A DNA stretch of 46,828 bases from Candidatus Solibacter sp. (GTDB taxonomy: Bacteria > Acidobacteriota > Terriglobia > Bryobacterales > Bryobacteraceae), in contig PNKE01000079.1 in the NCBI GenBank assembly GCA_013822245.1, positions 1-46,828 of the forward strand. Reading direction: 5' to 3'. Below are positions 44,801 to 46,828 of this stretch, one piece after another; position 1 is the first letter of the stretch; each line of letters begins with the position of its first letter. The notes under the pieces were generated by a model. It saw nothing but the letters and a program-made list of their open reading frames with translations, was not told the origin of the DNA and did not search any database. The translations under genes were made by a program, and so were the position numbers.

Positions 44801-45366
44801 CGCCACTCGAGTATGTCATCTCGGATCAGGACAGGCCCCACCGGCTGGTTGTGAGCGGAATGTGGGAATTGCCTTTTGGCCGGGGCCAGCGGTTCCTGAC
44901 GGCAGCGAGTGGTTTCGTCGAGCGTGTCGCCGGAGGCTGGCAGCTTCAGGGAGTCTACACCGCGCAATCGGGGGCTCCTCTGGGATTTGGCAATGCGCTG
45001 TTCATCGGCGATATCCACGACATCACTCTGCCCGACAGTGAACGGAAACCGGAGAGGTGGTTCAATACCGATGCTGGCTTCGAGAAGATCCCAGCCCGGC
45101 AATTGAGCCACAACTACCGCCTGATGCCGACGCGATTCAATAATATCCGGGCAGACGGAATCACCAATTGGGATCTCTCCGTTCTCAAGAATACGTTGAT
45201 CAGGGAGGGAATGAATGCTCAATTCAGAGCGGAGTTCCTCAACGCCATGAATCACGTTAATTTCGCGGGGCCCAACACAAGCCCAACGAGCACGGCCTTT
45301 GGCCACGTCACGGCGCAGCAAGGCTACGCAAGAAGAATCCAGATGGTCTTCCGGCTGGTGTTCTAG
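41860..45366 (+). CDS. TonB-dependent receptor, Oar-like, with N-terminal carboxypeptidase regulatory-like domain
   Basis: An outer-membrane receptor of 1168 residues. Order: signal peptide (residues 1 to about 29, AWMAISLVGGVLFGQ), CarboxypepD_reg-like domain at about 31-115 (GTIVGIVTDASGAIIPGAKI; GIYQLAAESAGFKSF), plug domain at about 118-260 (SEQVTITSESPVLETASASL; AVTTKAGGNNFHGSAYY), then a 22-strand-type barrel ending in RRIQMVFRLVF with the terminal Phe needed for membrane insertion. No classical TonB box is obvious. The ATG at 41860 follows AAGGAAGG; an in-frame ATG at 41761 lies inside the operator. It probably takes up an oligosaccharide or other large ligand. The hydrolase gene follows after 66 bases. 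Confidence 0.92.
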   Translation: MADKGLRKLLRVLTAWMAISLVGGVLFGQENRGTIVGIVTDASGAIIPGAKIRITNVATNVMVTAVSNEEGNFEARFLNAGIYQLAAESAGFKSFVRRNLQLRLGDRLAVPVSMELGDVSEQVTITSESPVLETASASLGQVVDTRRVAELPVAHGNPFLLMTLTAGVAFTQNPSLDRPFEPTHIVGYSMGGVRANRSEITLDGAPNTALNNRWGRGDLMAGYTPPADVVSEVKVQSTIYDASVGHTQGGLTAVTTKAGGNNFHGSAYYSMLRPSLNANLFFANRARQPRPDFNYHRWGGSLTGPVTLPNYDGRNRTFFTYGYEGIKEGRPRGSILTVPTEAERRGDFSGLTRVGPQYQIYDPATRVPAAGGRFAVQPLPGNIIPAHRIDPIATKILSYFALPNDPGTVDFTNNLVKVNAQEHIKYYNHIARADHNFSSRHRMFGRFNTYNRRSDNSDWFGTIATGNNEDWTQYSVVVDDVYELSPRTVLNVRSAFYRLAILQFPKADNIGFDLASLGFPRAYTDAIDPGVRAFPHINIANYAPTVNNWWGYPHQNWALEGQVSTVRGRHSIKYGGGARYYRTFQRDPHNASSGSFDFFTGWTRGPFDNSEASPKGQGLASMLFGLPTGGGVDRKDSFAQQSSTYSVFLQDDWSVTRRLTLNLGVRYELEGPLTERFNRTVRGYDYTVQNPINDQVRARYAQNPIAEIPLQQFNMMGGLQFPGTAGQPRTLWRRDKNNIMPRFGFAFAARQSTVIRGGYGFYYGPLGGQRMDSIQTGFSQRTELIPSIDNGLTFQAPLSNPFPGGIQPPPGSREGLRTFLGRSTEFFYDRPLAPLQQRWNFGIQQLLPGQWLLDISYMGNYGSDLETPRPLLNMPLEHLSRSPFRDQPVINHLTQQVPNPFFPLLPGTGLANQTVSRGHLLSGGQFAHFTGLNTTDNLGYSWYHSGQLKLERRFSSGFSITGAYTWSKYMQATSRLNGYFSPLEYVISDQDRPHRLVVSGMWELPFGRGQRFLTAASGFVERVAGGWQLQGVYTAQSGAPLGFGNALFIGDIHDITLPDSERKPERWFNTDAGFEKIPARQLSHNYRLMPTRFNNIRADGITNWDLSVLKNTLIREGMNAQFRAEFLNAMNHVNFAGPNTSPTSTAFGHVTAQQGYARRIQMVFRLVF

Positions 45367-45432
45367 CTTACAGCCGCCATAGCATAGCAAGATTGACTAT
45401 ATCCTCGCCACAGGAAAGCGCAGGCTCGCCCC

Positions 45433-46734
45433 GTGTCCCTGAAATCGGCTCTATTTCATCAGCCCGGGTCTCTCGGCCGGAGGGCATTCGGTTTCGCATC
45501 TATTGGACAGGCTCTGGCGATCGGACAGTCTGGGCCGGCCACGGCAGAGTCCGCGCGGACGGACCGCGCGAAGTCTGCTGGGGAGTCGCCAGACCTTCCA
45601 AACTACTTCGAGATGGTGGATTGGATGAGCAAATCCCACCCGCCGCGGTTGTCGTTTCTCAACCCGTCTTTTGCCTCGCTGGAGACGTGGAAGGCCCGCG
45701 CCAGAGCGCGGTTTGTCGAATGCCTCAGCTATGCTCCGCCAGCCGGTCAGGTGGCGGCCGAGCGTATCTCACGGGTCGAACGTGACGGCCTGACGATCGA
45801 ACAGGTTCGCATCAGCACGGGCGCGCCATACTCCATCCCCGCAAGCGTGCTGATGCCGTCCTCTCGCAAGGGGCGACTGCCGGGCATCGTCGCCGCGCAT
45901 TGCCATAGTGGAAGGTATGTGTGGGGGCGCGAGAAGATCGTTTCCGGAGAAAATGACTGTGAACCTCTCCGCAAGTTCCGGTCCGGAGCCTATGGCCGGC
46001 CGTATGCGGAGGATCTTGCGCGAAGGGGCTATGTGGTCGTCGTCATTGACGCGTTTTACTTCGGTGAGCGCCGTCTGGCCGTGGAAAGTCTCCCGGGCGG
46101 CTACGTCGTGGAACACGCTCAACCCGCGTTGCAGTCGCTGACTGAGTTCCGGCAGGGCAGCGAGCAGTGGTTGCGGACCGTAGACAGGATTTGCCGTATT
46201 CATGAAGAACTGACGGCGAAGTCGATACTTTCAGCCGGGGCGACATGGCCCGGACTGCTGGTCTGGGATGACCGCCGCGCCGTGGATTATCTTTGCGGCC
46301 GGCCCGAGGTGGACAGTTCACGAATCGGCGCGCTCGGCTTGTCGATTGGCGGACTCCGGACCGCTCATCTGATCGCCGCGGAGCCCAGAATCAAGGTCGC
46401 GTGCATCGTGGGCTGGATGACCGAGTTCCAGGCGCAGCTTCGGAATCATGTCCGATCGCATACGTGGATGGCGTTTGTGCCGGGCTTGTACGGATGGCTG
46501 GATCTCCCTGACTTAAGCGGATTAATTGCGCCAGGGGCCTTGATGGTGCTGCAGTGTTCCAGGGACCGGCTGTTTCCGATGTCAGGCATGAAGGGTGCAG
46601 CCTCGAAGCTTGCGGATATCTTCACGAAGGCTGAGGTCCCCGAGCGTTTCCGGGCCGCCTTCTATGATGTCCCACACTCGTTCACACCCCAAATGCAAGA
46701 TGACGCCTTCGGCTGGATCGACAAGTGGATTTGA
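45433..46734 (+). CDS. Alpha/beta hydrolase, acetyl esterase/dienelactone hydrolase-like
   Basis: A 433-residue protein starting at GTG. After a 50-residue N-terminal segment (with SLGRRAFGFASIGQALAIGQ, possibly an export signal with twin Arg), an alpha/beta hydrolase fold follows: LPGIVAAHCHSGRYVWGREK near the oxyanion hole, YVVVVIDAFYFGERRL, the nucleophile elbow GLSIGG with Ser304, an acidic residue in LQCSRDRLFPM and His415 in YDVPHSFTPQM. This is the arrangement of large carbohydrate or xylan-type esterases. It lies 66 bases after the receptor gene with no terminator between, so co-transcription is likely. The right-hand direct repeat follows 38 bases after its stop. Confidence 0.82.
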   Translation: MSLKSALFHQPGSLGRRAFGFASIGQALAIGQSGPATAESARTDRAKSAGESPDLPNYFEMVDWMSKSHPPRLSFLNPSFASLETWKARARARFVECLSYAPPAGQVAAERISRVERDGLTIEQVRISTGAPYSIPASVLMPSSRKGRLPGIVAAHCHSGRYVWGREKIVSGENDCEPLRKFRSGAYGRPYAEDLARRGYVVVVIDAFYFGERRLAVESLPGGYVVEHAQPALQSLTEFRQGSEQWLRTVDRICRIHEELTAKSILSAGATWPGLLVWDDRRAVDYLCGRPEVDSSRIGALGLSIGGLRTAHLIAAEPRIKVACIVGWMTEFQAQLRNHVRSHTWMAFVPGLYGWLDLPDLSGLIAPGALMVLQCSRDRLFPMSGMKGAASKLADIFTKAEVPERFRAAFYDVPHSFTPQMQDDAFGWIDKWI

Positions 46735-46744
46735 ATCCCGGGGT

Positions 46745-46754
46745 GGACCTGTCC
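46745..46754. repeat. Short palindrome before the right direct repeat
   Basis: GGAC-CT-GTCC at 46745-46754, within GGGTGGACCTGTCCCCAC. It resembles the GGGAC/GTCCC repeat at 36631-36650 and may belong to a dispersed REP-like family. Confidence 0.35.
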
Positions 46755-46772
46755 CCACTTTGCGAACCCGGC

Positions 46773-46828
46773 GCGAACCCGGCAGCCTGATGCGGCCACA
46801 TCGCGATTTCAACGAAACCAGCAGACGG
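46773..46828 (+). repeat. 56-base direct repeat, right copy, cut by the window end
   Basis: Same as 39943-39998 with one substitution. It is preceded by another GCGAACCC at 46762. The window stops inside or at the end of the repeat, so its true length is unknown. It encloses, with the left copy, a 6.8-kb segment holding the regulator, receptor and hydrolase genes. Confidence 0.85.

Overview
The window looks like a chromosomal segment of a high-GC member of Acidobacteriota, most likely of the Solibacter/Bryobacter group (Bryobacterales). Three features point there: a secreted esterase carrying the Solibacter-type repeat module (TIGR03437-like) at its C-terminus, a large TonB-dependent receptor with an N-terminal carboxypeptidase-regulatory-like domain (the Oar-like type expanded in these bacteria), and several small orphan genes of acidobacterial flavour. 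The taxonomic call comes from protein families only; there is no rRNA gene in the window.

Bases 1-16461 hold one complete plus-strand S10-spc-alpha ribosomal cluster, from rpsJ through secY, adk, map, infA and rpmJ to rpoA and rplQ, closed by a rho-independent terminator. Zinc-binding forms of S14, S4, L36 and adenylate kinase are kept. rpsD has a structured 161-base leader and a TTG start. Bases 16474-20119 hold housekeeping and secreted odds and ends: a GNAT acetyltransferase, an exported nucleoside hydrolase, a SnoaL/DUF4440-like protein, a DUF2891 protein and a small c-type cytochrome with a very strong terminator. Bases 20169-23997 begin with a small RodZ-type HTH gene, followed by a flagellar hook-junction operon flgM-flgN(candidate)-flgK-flgL behind a sequence with an exact sigma-28 -10 element.

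Bases 24000-35963 are mainly metabolic: an AsmA-like protein (minus strand), a xylose-isomerase-like TIM barrel protein, RNA ligase RtcB, a translationally coupled trio (UDP-glucose dehydrogenase, a membrane protein, a lone hydantoinase-B subunit), thiG, and an aminotransferase-pckA pair that joins aspartate, oxaloacetate and PEP. Coding here is extremely rich in C at third codon positions, unlike the G-rich third positions of most of the ribosomal cluster.

Bases 35964-46828 are accessory: a GC-poorer zinc-ribbon membrane protein, a truncated REP-associated transposase, a frameshifted IS66 transposase tail, a large modular esterase, and then a cassette of an IclR-type HTH fused to a sugar-binding-protein domain, a TonB-dependent receptor with a clear promoter and two tandem palindromes, and an alpha/beta hydrolase. 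The cassette lies between two near-identical 56-base direct repeats, the second cut by the window end. It is the best candidate for an undescribed unit: ligand sensing, outer-membrane uptake and ester cleavage in one block.
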